From Undaria pinnatifida (Eukaryota; Sar; Phaeophyceae; Laminariales; Alariaceae), in the NCBI GenBank assembly GCA_012845835.1, contig JABAKD010000001.1, forward strand, positions 8,204,832 through 8,268,831: 64,000 nucleotides of DNA, read 5' to 3'. Positions within the stretch are counted from its first letter, which is position 1. Each line of letters begins with the position of its first letter. Below the pieces are notes generated by a model. The model was not told the DNA's origin and made no database searches. It saw only the letters and a list, made by a program, of their open reading frames with translations. Of the stretch, positions 18,755-29,700 are shown piece by piece. The position numbers were made by a program, and so were the translations under genes.

Positions 18755-18895
18755 GTTTGTGTTGTGCTGTGTTGTGTCGTGTCGTGCCGCGTTGTGCTGT
18801 GTTGCGTTGTGTTGTGTTGTATCGTGTGGTGTTGTGCTGTGTTGTGTTGTATCGTGTGGTGTTGTGCTGTGTTGTGTTGTGCTATGTTGGGTCGT
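18755..18895 (+). repeat. TGTGT minisatellite, 30-bp units
   Basis: A GTTGTGYTGTGTTGTGTTGT type unit with an internal TATCGTGTGGT, repeated with a period near 30 bp, flanked by shorter GTTGTG/GTCGTG motifs. Confidence 0.85.
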
Positions 18896-18899
18896 TCCT

Positions 18900-19730
18900 G
18901 CTTCCCACCAACACACACAGCAGTGTTAAGACAACAGTGACAAAATATCCACCACCGCGAGTTCCTAGCAGAAGATACAGTACCTAAACAGTGTAATGCC
19001 TCTCACCATGCGCGGGTCCAGCACTCTGGGGTCGAAGGGGTCTTGGCTGGCCGCCGTGGAAGGCGGAGCTGCAATCGCCGCCTGGAGTAGGGTGTTTACG
19101 GGATACCATTAATGGTTGGGTAAGAAAACTTGCGATAAGAGTATTGAAACCGCCAAGTGCCATACTTAAGCCCAAGGCCAACCCCAACCGACGAACAATT
19201 AGCTAAAAACAGTCAAAATGGCCTTTTATACCCACAGCCCTCAAAAATATTGCTTGGGTTGAGTTGTTCGGGAGAACTCCAACTCAACTAGCCCACTCCT
19301 TTTCACCAAAAATTGAGCAGCACCCAATCAGACTTTAATGGTTGGCGGGTTCGTTCTACGATGGAGGTACCACTTTAGGCCGAAAAGTGTTCAGAATGAC
19401 AAGAGCTTCTTAACCCAAAATCATCGGGCATATCGTTTTTTTCGCAGCGATTGCCGTGGTATACCCTCTTACCACACGGGATCGTTCATCCTTGTGTAGT
19501 CGTTTCACTTTTTTTCCCAAATAAGTTTTTGGGAGAGCGGTAGACATCCTCGAGTGAGGAGCGCCAGAAAACTAACGGTGCACCTCGACCGGACCGTTCG
19601 GTTTTTCGTCCAACCCACCATAAGTTGGCAACCGCAAACACCCTAGTAATGGCGAAAAGGCAGCGACAGTAGTGGCCGCTGCAATATTTTTAGCAACAAA
19701 ACCCGTAGCACCATCAACAACCGCGACGAC
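18900..19730. other. Intergenic with family C pieces and a hairpin
   Basis: No gene seen. 19254-19294 forms an imperfect hairpin (GGGTTGAGTTGTTC against GAAC..CAACTCAAC..CCC). Family C motifs lie at 19365-19445 (CTTAACCCAAAATCATCGGG) and 19528-19590. Confidence 0.45.
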
Positions 19731-19734
19731 AGTA

Positions 19735-19836
19735 AGTAACCAAATGGCCATCAGCAGCAGTAGCAACAGCAGCAGGCAGCAGCAACTGCAATGCCTGCGG
19801 AGGCGGCAGCAACAACCGTAAGAATGTCAGCATCAT

Positions 19837-19871
<35 letters not shown>

Positions 19872-19880
19872 AACGGGCAG
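19735..19880 (+). repeat. (CAG/CAA)n microsatellite
   Basis: Interrupted CAG and CAA triplets in two patches. Frames read Ala/Gln/Ser strings and are not treated as a gene. Confidence 0.9.
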
Positions 19881-19889
19881 CACAGCACG

Positions 19890-20395
19890 GCGCACCGCAA
19901 CAACGGGCAAACTACGAACTCATGCAAAAAAAAATCGGCCTGTCTCGCTCCAGCATCAATGCTAGAAAGGAAACCACAAAATAAACAAAATCACAAAAGG
20001 GGCGCAACGTTAATTGCAACATGACCATAGCAACAGCAGTACACATCTATAGTCCAGCGCACCACTACACGAACAAAATCCAAACCAAACTTCGCCCCTT
20101 GCCCTTACGGCCGCACCAACGTCACACCGGAATAAAGGAAGCGATGGCGTGCACAGCGTCGCAAAAACAGGTTACCCTTCACGTGCGAACGTGTGCGTGC
20201 GTGTTGCGTGCGGCGGAATTGTTAATCGTGACGTTCAAAAAGGAGGCCGTGCACGCGATCTAATGAGGGGCAAGTACCCCCACGAGAGAGCAAACCAATC
20301 GGCCTCTTTATTATCGGCCGCTACCCTCCCGCGCCCTCGTACACCCTGGTATTGCTCTGCCGGTTAATGAGTTGTTGAGAGCCCCCTCCCCCCTG
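19890..20395. other. Intergenic, no gene seen
   Basis: No recognised coding. A 35-bp block (CTCGTAC..TGGTATTGCTCTGC, CGGTTAATG) at about 20336-20370 recurs at about 20630-20665, suggesting that the family B copies here were duplicated with flanking DNA. Confidence 0.4.
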
Positions 20396-20502
20396 CTCGG
20401 CGCAAACCAGACCTGATCCGTCACGGCATTGCAAGGATGCGAAGGTTTATGGTATGAATACTACGGTCATGCATGACAATGAGTACACTGCTCCCCCTCC
20501 CC
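20396..20502 (+). mobile_element. Family B retroposon copy, C-rich tail
   Basis: GCATTGCAAGGATGCGAAGG, TACTACGGTCATGCATGACA and ATGAGTACACTG, then a C-rich tail. Confidence 0.7.
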
Positions 20503-20610
20503 GCCCTGGCGGACTCCGTCCCGGCATTTCAGGGATGCGAGGGTCTATGGTCTCAAGACTACCGCCGTGCATGAAGTGATTACCCCCCCCCCACCCGCGT
20601 CACCCCTGCC
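20503..20610 (+). mobile_element. Family B retroposon copy, poly(C) tail
   Basis: CCGTCCCGGCATTTCAGGG, ATGCGAGGGTCTATGG, GACTACCGCCGTGCATGAAG and TGATTACC, then a C tract. Directly follows the previous copy on the same strand. Confidence 0.75.
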
Positions 20611-20669
20611 CCCCCTTCATTTCCTCTCGTATCTTTGGTACTGCTCTACCGGTTATTGCGTTTAGGTAA

Positions 20670-20840
20670 TGAAAACGTTTTTATGCAGTACACGGAAGAA
20701 ACGTACTGAGCGCCCAAACGTTGGAGGTGTCCCTATTAGGAGTAGGAACGGTGCCCCGTCTCCAAAGGGATGCGCGGTCACTGGCCAAACGACAGAGCCA
20801 AGCAACAAATGTGTACGCCACCCTCCCCCCCCCCGGCCAC
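20670..20840 (+). mobile_element. Family A retroposon copy, poly(C) tail
   Basis: GAGCGCCCAAACGTTGGAGG, GTGTCCCTATTAGGAGTAGG, GGGATGCGCGGTCAC, AAGCAACAAATGTGTACG and a C tract. The reading frame gives ERPNVGGVPIRSRNGAPS, the LINE C-terminus. Confidence 0.8.
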
Positions 20841-21060
20841 CATTCCCAGGCGTACCTTAGCCTCCAAAGCCTCCGTCGGAATCACGGAGACGATGAAATC
20901 CATACCCTCCCCCCCTCCGTGGCCCTCAACTCCATCCCCCGACACCGCAGATGAGCGGATGACTTCGAACGTGGTGTGCATGGGGAGAGTTATGCCTGCC
21001 GCCAACGCGGCGTCGGCCACGGACTGGAGGCGTTTTCGTAGTGGGGATGGGTGAGGAAAC
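20841..21060 (-). pseudogene. Exon-like fragment of an unknown protein
   Basis: The minus strand reads LQSVADAALAAGITLPMHTT, FEVIRSSAVSGDGVEGHG, MDFIVSVIPTEALEAK. This has balanced amino-acid use unlike the surrounding artefact frames. The AAG codon is directly followed by GTACGC, a good splice donor, and TTTCGTAGTGG..CTCCAG-like sequence lies on the 5' side, so a captured host exon is possible. It ends beside a family A copy. I cannot name the protein. Confidence 0.35.
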
Positions 21061-21335
21061 GTCCCCTCCCCATCGGCGCGGTGGCGCGGGGTTCCGGCTG
21101 CGAGTGGAGATTTGTCCCCTGTGGCAAAGTAAAACAAAATATGCATGTTAGTTTCCCTGGGGCAAAATAAAAAGAACCGGCATTGTGTTTCGTAGTGATC
21201 GTAAAGTGGACGAACGAGGAAGCGCCCCTTCCCCATCGGCTCGGTGGTGCGGGGTTCCGGCTGCGTGTGGATGGAGACTTGTTCCCCGCGGTAAAACGAA
21301 AACCAACGAGAGGCATGCTGCTTCCCTGTACGGTG
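21047..21335 (+). repeat. Two-copy tandem repeat, about 164-bp period
   Basis: GAGGAAACGTCCCCTCCCCA, CGGGGTTCCGGCTGCG and TTTCCCTG at 21055 recur as GAGGAAGCGCCCCTTCCCCA, CGGGGTTCCGGCTGCG and CTTCCCTG at 21218. A short (AT)n run follows at 21343-21360. Confidence 0.8.
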
Positions 21336-21444
21336 CTTTTCATATACATATATATATATGTTATTTTCACTGTTGATAACCCTATTACTACTTAGAAGAA
21401 ACGTTTTTACAGCAATTCCAAGTACTTTTTTTGTCTCCCACGAG

Positions 21445-21830
21445 GTAGGTGCAGCTCTCGAGGGGCTACTGCCTTTGACGCGTGCTACGATAGAGATGCA
21501 TGGTATACCTCTTTTTGGCTAAATCCTTTCCTGAATGACGGCGCTCCTCCATTATTAACCCAAATTGGTCGGAATGTCACTTTCTTGTTTGGCTATAGTC
21601 ATGCTTTTTTTAACAGGAAATCGTGGGAATGTCGTTCTTGTTTGGCAATATTTTTAATACCTAGGCCATGAGTCTGCTTGTCAAGTGGCGCTTCAAAGTG
21701 GCGCTTTCAGTTTACTAGAACAAAACAAAACATTTTTTTTTTTTGAGTGTGTTGTATCTTAAGAGCTCTTCCAAAGTGGCGAGCCTCGGAAAAAACAAAA
21801 CGATGCAACTCTACCGTAGCATGTGTCCTT
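21445..21830 (+). repeat. Family C dispersed repeat
   Basis: GCTACGATAGAGATG, CCTCTTTTTGGCTAAAT, GGCGCTCCTCC, TTAACCCAAATTGGTCGG and AATGTCACTTTCTTGTTTGG match 7127-7250. ACTCTACCGTAGCATG near 21809 is the other family C end motif. Confidence 0.65.
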
Positions 21831-22645
21831 TCCACCTATACATAGCTGCTCGCACGTTGTGGGGAAAAAAGCTCGGAATGACTGTAGAGTGGCATCCTTC
21901 TTGGAGCAGTGAAAGGGGCCAGCAATGGTTTCTCGTGCATGCCATGGAGCCCCACCTACACCCAACACACGACCCTTTAAAACATAGGCTGCCTTGACTG
22001 GTCTCAACAAACAAAATCATGCCAGATAAAGCACCAAATACATTTCTTTTTGTAGAGATGCTTAGGTTTAGGCGGTTTTGGGTGTTTCGTGTCTTATGGG
22101 TGTGTTTTTTCGAATCACGAGAGGGCGTCGACCCAACCCAACTCTAACCCAGGCTAAGGCTCCGACCCACGCGCGGCTTCACCAGGCCTTCAGGAAAATC
22201 TACAAAAAAAAGTGTGGATCACCTCAAAATGCTTGGTACTTTACGTGGCATGAGACTGAGAACACCGCGAAGGCTACTGGTAAAACGTGCATTTCACGAC
22301 GTAAGCTAGAAAACCACGGTACCGTCTCTTTTTTTTCTCGATTAAGGTCCACGGTACCGTCTTTTTTTCTTCTTGTTTAAGTTTGGGCGGTAACCGAGAT
22401 GGTGGTCGAGTTAGATCATATTGCGTGGGGTGGAGAACATGACCCCGGCGCAAGGGGGATGGTATCGAGTAGTGTGTATATGGTAACACACCCACGACGC
22501 ATTTACATAGTATGCCCATTGCTTGTCTCTGGAAGCGACCATACCAGAAGCAAGTAATACCATCGAAGATATCAACAAATCGCAAGAAAGTACGTAAAAA
22601 ATGCCCAAGTCCGCCCAACAAGTGGTCATTAGTAGGATGTAGTTC
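21831..22645. other. Intergenic, no gene seen
   Basis: No recognised coding. CACGGTACCGTCT..TTTTTTT occurs twice near 22315 and 22352 as a short direct repeat. Confidence 0.4.
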
Positions 22646-22815
22646 ACCCTTCATACGACTTGCCGACTACTCCGGGGTACTTCGCGCTTAGTGCTTGCGA
22701 TACTTGGTTGGTGAAACCCCGACGTTCTCCGTCCCGGCATTGTAGGGATGCGAGGGGATACAATCTTAAGACTACGGCTATGCATGAAATGAGTACCTCC
22801 CCTTCGCCCCCGCAC
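22646..22815 (+). mobile_element. Family B retroposon copy, C-rich tail
   Basis: CACCCTTCATACGAC, GTACTTCGCGCTTAGTGCTT, CCGTCCCGGCATTGTAGGGA, TGCGAGGGGATA, ACTACGGCTATGCATGAAAT, GAGTACC then a C-rich tail. One of the longest family B copies. Confidence 0.8.
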
Positions 22816-22985
22816 CCTCAGGTTTTACGTAATATACGGAAAAAGCGTGATGAGCGCCCTAACGTTGCAGGTGTCTCTATTAGGAATAGGAACGGTGCTC
22901 CGTCTCGAAAGGGATGCGTGGTCAGTGGTCAAATGATTAGGGCAAGCAACAAATGAGTACGCCCCCCACCCCCCCCCACCCTCAT
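22815..22985 (+). mobile_element. Family A retroposon copy, poly(C) tail
   Basis: ATGAGCGCCCTAACGTTGCA, GTGTCTCTATTAGGAATAGG, GAAAGGGATGCGTGGTC, AAGCAACAAATGAGTACG and a long C-rich tail. The terminal TGA is seven bases before the tail. Sits directly behind a family B copy on the same strand. Confidence 0.85.
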
Positions 22986-22989
22986 CCTC

Positions 22990-23565
22990 TCCTGCCTCCC
23001 TCTCCTTACCTTCTCGGTCATATCCGCCCCCCCGCAGCGCCACGGCCATGAAAACAGCGACTGCAACACCGCCAAGTACCAGCCACGCACGTCGCGCACT
23101 TAACTCCCCTCCACAAGACCGCCAAAAGGGGCCGGAAAAAACGCCACCGTTATTGCCACCGCTATCAGCACTATTGTTGCTGTTGCTGTTGCCCTCGCCA
23201 AGGCCAGCGCTGACACTGCCGCCGCCACCGAAGGAAAACGCTTGTATGGTAGGCCAGTGATGGGGTTGTACGCGTTGGAACAATTCTCTTGCGGATTCCT
23301 GTACAGCGGGAGTTGTTGAGTAGCGAGCAAGTCGGGAGGGGGTGGGGGGCGAGATGGGGAAGTTAGGCTGGGGATGAGAATGAAGGGTTTGAGGAGGGGG
23401 GGAGAGGGGAGGAGGAAATTGTGGGAGGGGGGTTGGGGAGGCCGGAGGCCGGAGGGGGGGGCAGGGAAGGCCGACGGAGGAGAGGAACGGACGGCGTTTC
23501 TGTTGCGAGTGCTGTGGCAATCAATTACTCTCTTAGATTGTAGCAAGATCGAGCGTGCCGTAGCG
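22990..23565 (-). pseudogene. Open frame with one possible membrane segment, unknown
   Basis: The minus strand reads a Pro-rich stretch, then ARYSTTPAVQESARELFQRV, GGGGSVSAGLGEGNS, and ARRAWLVLGGVAVAVFMAVA, a plausible membrane helix. It then runs into the family A copy, so the end of the 231-aa frame is element sequence. The central part could be a host exon fragment between two retroposon insertions. No family recognised. Confidence 0.3.
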
Positions 23566-23680
23566 GTACAGGGAGGGGGGGTGTACTCAGTTTGTGCATG
23601 GCCGTAGTCGTATGACCATAGACCCTCGCTCCCTACTAAGCCGGGACGGAGCATTTCGGGTTTTCACCAACCAGGTACAG
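23565..23680 (-). mobile_element. Family B retroposon copy, poly(C) tail
   Basis: Plus strand: a G tract, TGTACTCAGTTTGTGCATGG, GTCGTATGACCATAGACCC, CCGGGACGGAGCATTTCGGG. The start of this copy is next to the poly(C) tail of the long LINE copy. Confidence 0.75.
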
Positions 23681-25157
23681 GGAGGAGGGGGGGGGGCTTA
23701 CTCATTTGTTGCTTGCGGTAGTCATTTGACCGTTGACCACGCATTCCTTTCGAGGCGGAGCACCGTTCCTGCTCCTAATAGAGACACCTCCAATATTTGG
23801 GCGCTAACCACGCTTCTTTTTTATACCACATATGAACTGTTCGCTTATCCTATCCCTGTCCTGTTTCGCCGTCTGCGGCCACCGTCCATCTCACAGGGGG
23901 GCGATCGTTTTCTCGTTACTCTCTAGTCTACCAAACTCTTCCATGTCACATACGTTTAATTTCCTCATCTCCTCCTCTAACACATCTCGTTCCTCCCTTG
24001 TATATTTCACATTCTCCTACTACGTGAGGTCTACTCTCTATTGTTGTGCCACACGGGCACATACTTGTACCCACGTCCTCCTCCTCCCGACTACTGGTAT
24101 AACTCGTTCTTCTTTCTAGTAGGTCCACGTCCCTTACACGAAATCGCAGTTTCAGTTTTTTCGCGTAGTCTATTGGGCCGTGCAGATACGGGTTCATTCC
24201 AACACCTTTCCTCAACCCCCCGTATATCTCTAAGTGCCTCTCTTATTTCACCTTATTTATTAGCATTAGCCTTTCCCCTTCCTCTACTCTTTCTTTTACT
24301 TCTGTCTTGAGCCCGCCAAACTTCTCTATAGACAGTACAAGTACCTCTATTTGGTCTCCCCCTAAATCCTTTCATATTTTCTCGACTACGTTATCCCATC
24401 TTATTCCAGCTCACCCTTTTGTTATTTTCTCCCATACAGCCCTATCAACTATGGCTGGCAACCTCTTGTCTGGCATATTAACTCTATATTGCCACTCCAA
24501 CTTTCTCACGTGTCTATTTGCTTCAAGTGGGTACATTCCTAGTTCTGCTCTTACTACTGTATTATTCGTCGTACTTAAGCATCCTAGTATCGTTTTAGAT
24601 GCAGTCATCTGCATTGTTTCCAGTTGATTTACCAACTTCGAGTTCCCTTCCCATACTTCTCCTGCATACGCTAACTTTGGTGCAACCATATTCGTCAGAA
24701 TATATATTTCAATCCTAGTGTCAAGGTGCGGGTCTGTTAGGATCGCATCCATCTTGCCTACTTGCATGTATTTCCTATTACTTTCGCTATGCGTGCATCC
24801 CAAGAGCAGTCCTTTGAGATCCCTACGCCTAGATACGTACACTGGTCGACGATTGGTAGTTCATCTTCTCCCCACTTTCATTCGAAATTTACCGCATTAA
24901 CCTCATCTTCGTTACATACAACCACGGCACATGTTTTCACATTCGCTGTCACTCTCCATTTCCTAGTGTACTCTGCTGCCTTTTCTATCTGTTTCTGCAA
25001 TCCTTCGGGTATTTCTGATATCCCCACGAAATCATCCGCAAACATCAACCCCGACACCCCGTATCTTCCCCCGTCGTGACTGCTTGCTTTGCTGCTTTGA
25101 CTGCTACTATCATGTCATTAGTATATACCTTGAATAGATTGGGTGATAAGTCGTAGT
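23680..25157 (-). mobile_element. Non-LTR retrotransposon (family A parent), 5'-truncated
   Basis: The longest copy of family A. The minus strand encodes the RT palm from motif C to the C-terminus and ends in poly(C). The 5' boundary is where the RT reading stops near 25157, inside the RT domain, a typical 5' truncation. The 3' side has almost no UTR: the stop codon (plus-strand TCA at 23702-23704) lies within a few bases of the tail. Seven shorter family A copies in this window correspond to its last 100-280 bp. Confidence 0.85.
23702..25157 (-). pseudogene. LINE reverse transcriptase, C-terminal half
   Basis: The minus strand gives LFKVYTNDMIVAVKAAKQ, then after a frame change GLMFADDFVGISEIP. 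FADD (codons for MFADDF at 25028-25045) is the RT catalytic box. Next come RKWRVTANVKTCAVVV, then a frame at 24842-24411 with KYMQVGKMDAILTDPHLDTR, NMVAPKLAYAGEVWEGNSK, MQMTASKTILG, LPAIVDRAVWEKI, and a frame at 24215-23946 with LKLRFRVRDVDL, YTSSREEE and CPCGTTIESRPHVVGECEIY, a Cys/His cluster that could bind zinc. The end reads NIGGVSIRSRNGAP and ASNK, then TGA. At least three frameshifts or stops make it a pseudogene. The role would be target-primed reverse transcription of its own and perhaps family B RNA. Confidence 0.8.
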
Positions 25158-25159
25158 GG

Positions 25160-25755
25160 GGTTGGGGGAAGTAGAGAAGGAGGATGGACACGACAAACGA
25201 CCAAAATCATTCTAGGAATTTCGTTGTCGTCATCCACCAGTGGCTGCCCGTTTCAAATATCGACAAGGCCGGAGTGCGCATGCGCGCCCGGCTGAGGTGG
25301 GGTTACAGCACGCGGACTAGAAAAAAAACAAAGCAATTTCGCGCCCGCCTCGCCCGACTGCGTGCCGGGCACATCTTGCCCGCACATCTTTCGCCGCGGC
25401 TCCGCCTGCACAGAGAGACAGGCCGCTGCCTACGGCCACGCCTCTGGCTGCTCATGACCGTGACCTGACCATAACATTGCCTTGCGGCACCCTTTGTATA
25501 TTGTCCGGGGCGACAACGTACGCGCACCGGTGCCCGCGCCCCGTGATCTCTGTATTGCATGCGTACTGCCTATCATGTGCTCTGACGTCACTCTTATAAT
25601 CACCTGTCCGACCCGCATATCTCGCCACGTTGCGCCCTCGAGGGAGTGCATCTGCAAAACGAAAACAAGGGGCCAATCAGCAGGCGGTGTGGGGTCTCAG
25701 GATAGCCGCGGAAGGAGAACAACAAAAGATGCAGACGCATGCAAGGTATATTTCC
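25160..25755. other. GC-rich unique stretch, no gene recognised
   Basis: Frames on both strands of 60-95 aa overlap without any domain I know. No clear internal repeat. Confidence 0.4.
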
Positions 25756-26160
25756 AGTAGGTATCTACTTCTTTCCAGTAGGATATGGTCCCATGATACT
25801 GGAACAAACTTGGATTTGGCAGCGAAGGCGGACTAGACATCACTTCATGACCGTCTGCGGTAGGTGTCTACTGTTTTACAGTAGGGTGCGAAACTGGAAT
25901 AGCAACCATGCTGATGAACGTTTAACGTAGGTATCTACTGCTTTACAGTAGGTTTTCGCATGCCCTACATGGGATACTGGAACAAACTCGTATTTGACAG
26001 TGAGTCCTACGGTACGCGCAACCTTCCTGATGAACGTCCAGAGCAGGAAGCTACTGATTTACAGAAGCTACTGCTTTACAGGGTGCGATACTGGAATAGC
26101 AGCCCTGTTGATGAATGTGTACTGTAGGCATCTATTGCTTTGGATTAGGTTGTTGACCCA
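25756..26160 (+). repeat. Degenerate tandem repeat (GTAGGTATCTACTG..TTTACAGTAGG)
   Basis: Units near 25765, 25858, 25926, 26050 and 26126 share a TATCTACTGCTTTACAGTAG core, itself an imperfect palindrome, then GATACTGGAATAGCA or GATACTGGAACAAAC and CTGATGAACGT. Spacing is 60-95 bp. A further unit with CTACTGATTTTCAGTAGG is at about 26541. Confidence 0.65.
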
Positions 26161-28400
26161 ACGATACCGGACCAGACACGAACTTGTCGGTGAGGGCGAA
26201 GTACAACAGCTACTATTAATACTAATATGTGCAACCCTACTGCCTGTCGATATTGGTCAGCTGCGAGATGGTCTATGTGTTTCATTGTGGTGGACGCTTG
26301 CATATGCGCTGCTGATGAACATGTACAAGTTATCAAAGTGTTCAGATGATTATTGGTATGTCATTTGGTTATACATAATAGGTAACATATTACAATGTCA
26401 TCTTATGTTAGGTTTTGATTTATGAAACTTCCTAAAGACGGGCGATCGATGTAGTACGCATCTTGCGAAGATGAGTATCGACCCCAAGTCGTCGAACTCA
26501 CAGCTGACGTCGTTAAAATAATGTTGAATATTGATAGCAATCTACTGATTTTCAGTAGGTTATTGGCGGTATACCTGGTATACGGAGCAGATAAACAAAC
26601 TCGATTTTGGCAGAGAACACGGGTTAGACGAGGTCGTGGACCAGACGTAGACATGCGGTCACATCTAGCGTTACTGAGTGCGCACATCGGCAGAGCTACT
26701 GGTTGTGTACATCAGCAGAGCTACCGAGGACCACTGATAGGGACAGCCCACGCTATCGCTACAGTGGGATCCGAAGGGTGCGCCAGCTAGCGTTGGGTTG
26801 CGAAAGCAACTGAGTTAAATCGACACATGACGCGTATGAAAACACGTGGAAGTATGGTGAACTTAAACTTTATTTTTCCCCATCGGAATCCGCCGGAGGA
26901 TAGAAAAAAAAATAACAGAGCTACCGATTGTGGACGTGGTAGAGCTGCTGCTTGTACATATCAGTACAGCTACCGATGGTACAACACCGTGGTACAGCAG
27001 TAGATATACTGACTGCTGCATCCGACACCAGTATTACGAGTGACGAGACCTGTTGATTACTCCGTGCGTGAGCGCAGACCAGAACCAGGTTTCAATAGTC
27101 CAGTAGTGTATGGTAGTGCGTTCGCATAGACCTACGCACTGACTACTGGGCACGCGCAGTGTCCCCGCGCAGGAGAGGCGAGCACGGCAGTCGGAACAAA
27201 CCATATGAAACACGCACCGCCACCTACGACTATTGTCCGTAAATATAAGAACAAATTGAATGAACATTTATTATAAAACAGTTATTATATTTAAGCCTAT
27301 AGTGGTAGATATGACCACAAACCGTGCATTGTATATGACAAAACACAAACAGCGGTGAGAGTGAGAGTGACTGACCTCCGTGATAGCTTCCTCCTCATCA
27401 CCATCGCTGTCCTCTCCCGGGAAGGGAGGGTTCCCTCCTTGCAGGGGGGTCTGCTGTTGATGCCCCAGGTGCTGATCCTCTTCCACTCTCCCTATCTGGT
27501 CATCCTTTGTCACGCCTGACATAGCGTACGTTGCTCTCCCTATGCTATTCCAGTACGATAGACTGCTGTTGCAATCAACTTTCCTCCCTTTCCTAGCTCT
27601 GCCCAATCTTTCTGTATCTTGCCAGCGAGCAGGTGCTGCACCCTTACTGCCCTACCTGGTAAGTAGGGGGAAATAATGCACCCTAGGGAGAAACAACGCT
27701 AGAAAGAGAGAGTGGCGTGAGTAGGCGGAGATGCTGTCTGCGGAGATTTTGACGAGCTTGAGCTTGTTTTCATTTTTCGTTGCTGGGTTTCGATTTTTCT
27801 TGGTTGGCCTTAAAAAATCACCTAAATACGGGGGACGGGAATTATAGATGGAAACACGCCGCTTTATTGGTTCGCACCCGTGGCAACGTATTATCTATGT
27901 AATCTATAGTCTAGCCGATTAAATTTTCCCACGATTTCCTGAAATCAATCCGGAATTTATTCTGAGTGACTGACGTACCCCCTAGTAACATACCTTATAT
28001 CGTAAGAAAGCTCTGTTTCAGGCGGATCGTTTAATCGGAGCAGATTTTTTTTTTTCTTTTTTGTTGGCGAGAAAATCGCGATTCCGTCGAGATTTTGCCA
28101 GAATTTGTTAGGTTTTATTTGCTCGAGTGTGAGGTCCATTTTTTTTTTTAAGATCGGTTTTGAGCGTATCACGTCGAGGGGTACGCGGCGACCCATCTCA
28201 ACTTTTTTTTCGCTGAGATATCACGGAGAAACGGGCAAAAAAACTCATTTCAGGTGGCCTCAGAGTTAGGTTTTTTGGGGAGAAACGCACCGATAGATGT
28301 CGAAAAACTCCACGGATTCGGGCGAATTGGACCTGCACCCAGGACCGTTTTTTTTTTTTTTCGAATTTTTATTTTTTGAAGGAGATATGGCCGGTCAAAG
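26161..28400. other. Intergenic, mostly unassigned
   Basis: GCAGAGCTACCGA/ACAGAGCTACCGATTGT blocks recur near 26690-26725 and 26916-26975. A minus frame at 27271-27606 reads SGVTKDDQIGRVEEDQHLGH, an acidic Gln-rich string, and GEDSDGDEEEAITEV; it looks protein-like but I cannot place it. 27780-28400 is T-tract-rich with no gene seen. Confidence 0.35.
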
Positions 28401-28410
28401 TTTGGGGTGC

Positions 28411-28470
28411 TCACACACCACACACATCACACGACACACCATACAGCACACCACACCACAGTCCGGGACC
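28411..28470 (+). repeat. (CA)n-rich microsatellite
   Basis: CACACCACACACATCACACG and similar strings, imperfect. Confidence 0.8.
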
Positions 28471-29700
28471 CATAGACCAACCGAGGGCCCACCCAGGCCT
28501 ATTCTTGAACATGCCTCGGCGCGGGCGATAGTGTATGTATGTACATAATCCTTAGACTAGGTGATGAGAATATATTTGCATCGTTTAGATTTGATAACGA
28601 GACGAGAGCGAGCCGGGGAGGTCGGAGGTGATTTTGGAGAAAATGTTGTTGTTCGTGGCGTTGTCGAGCTGGTTTTGGGGGGCGAGGGTGCTGACAGGGA
28701 GAGGAAAACGAACTCTGATAATGGACATATATATTACTACTTTCAAGTGACAACGCTCTCACTCACATACGATCTGCTACGCGTTGGGAGGCGTTGCGGG
28801 GCAATGTTTCGGGGTAATAACGTGCCGTTTCGGAGCAATAAGTGTCGGTTCGGGGTAACTTCGGGGTAATTTTCGCCCATAAACGGCCATTTTCACCGAT
28901 TTTTTTTTTGACACCGGATTTCGATGCTTCTCGACCTTGCGGTCCTTGTCCACTTTTTTTCGCGTTTCAACTCTCAAAATTCAGCGAGATAAAGTGGGGG
29001 TCGCCTTGTGGGAGAATTTAACCAGCTAGACCATACCAGGTATCTTTCTGTCGTTGGCCGTATCTTTCCAGGATCTTGTACAAAGCAGTAAGGAGTGGGC
29101 CCTAAATAAGGCGGTTATAATAAGTCGACCACTCGATATCTAGACAGGGCGGTTGGCACAACTGCAACTCTGAGATATAGTCTACCGCCTCAGCGAATCG
29201 GGCGGCCTGCCAAAATATTCGCACTACCAGGCTACCAGCTACATCGCCTCATATAGCCCCCACACCCGTACTGACAGTTGTACCAGGTACCTACAGTATT
29301 GTTACTCATATCTGGTACATGCGAGTACAGTAGTACCTGGTATCTGTCCTCGCATCAATGTTCGAGCACTACCCAGTAATAGTGGTACTACTACTGTTTG
29401 TTGTTATCGTTGTTGTATTAGTGCACCCGCCGCGCGGTCTCGTTGTCGCGACACGGCATTTCACTGCTTTTATTTTCTATCGATTTTTTTTCGAGGTCAG
29501 GTCCGGATTTCCAGCAGGGATCGGCATCAAAGAAGGCATCCCGCATCATTGATCGCGGATCTACTACTACCCTTTCCAATGGAACACGAGGAGGGAACGA
29601 ATTTCTGATACTGCTGCTGCTGTTGGCGGCGATCGTCGCATAAGGTGGGTTCATGGGTCTCGGTGTCGGTTTGGGTGTGGGTTTCCAAGAGCGTTGAACT
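28471..29700. other. Intergenic, short simple repeats
   Basis: No gene. TTTCGGGGTAATAA-like strings repeat three or four times at 28795-28870. TACCAGGTA/CTGGTA motifs recur around 29035, 29280 and 29330 and again near 30628-30680. Confidence 0.4.

Noticed and set aside
17914-18918. 334-aa minus-strand open frame
   Set aside because: It runs through a TGTGT minisatellite, a family B copy and Pro-rich repeat text. It is a chance frame made of several repeats, not one gene.
25756-26570. CRISPR array
   Set aside because: The repeats are imperfect, irregularly spaced and lie in eukaryotic repeat-rich DNA with no Cas genes.
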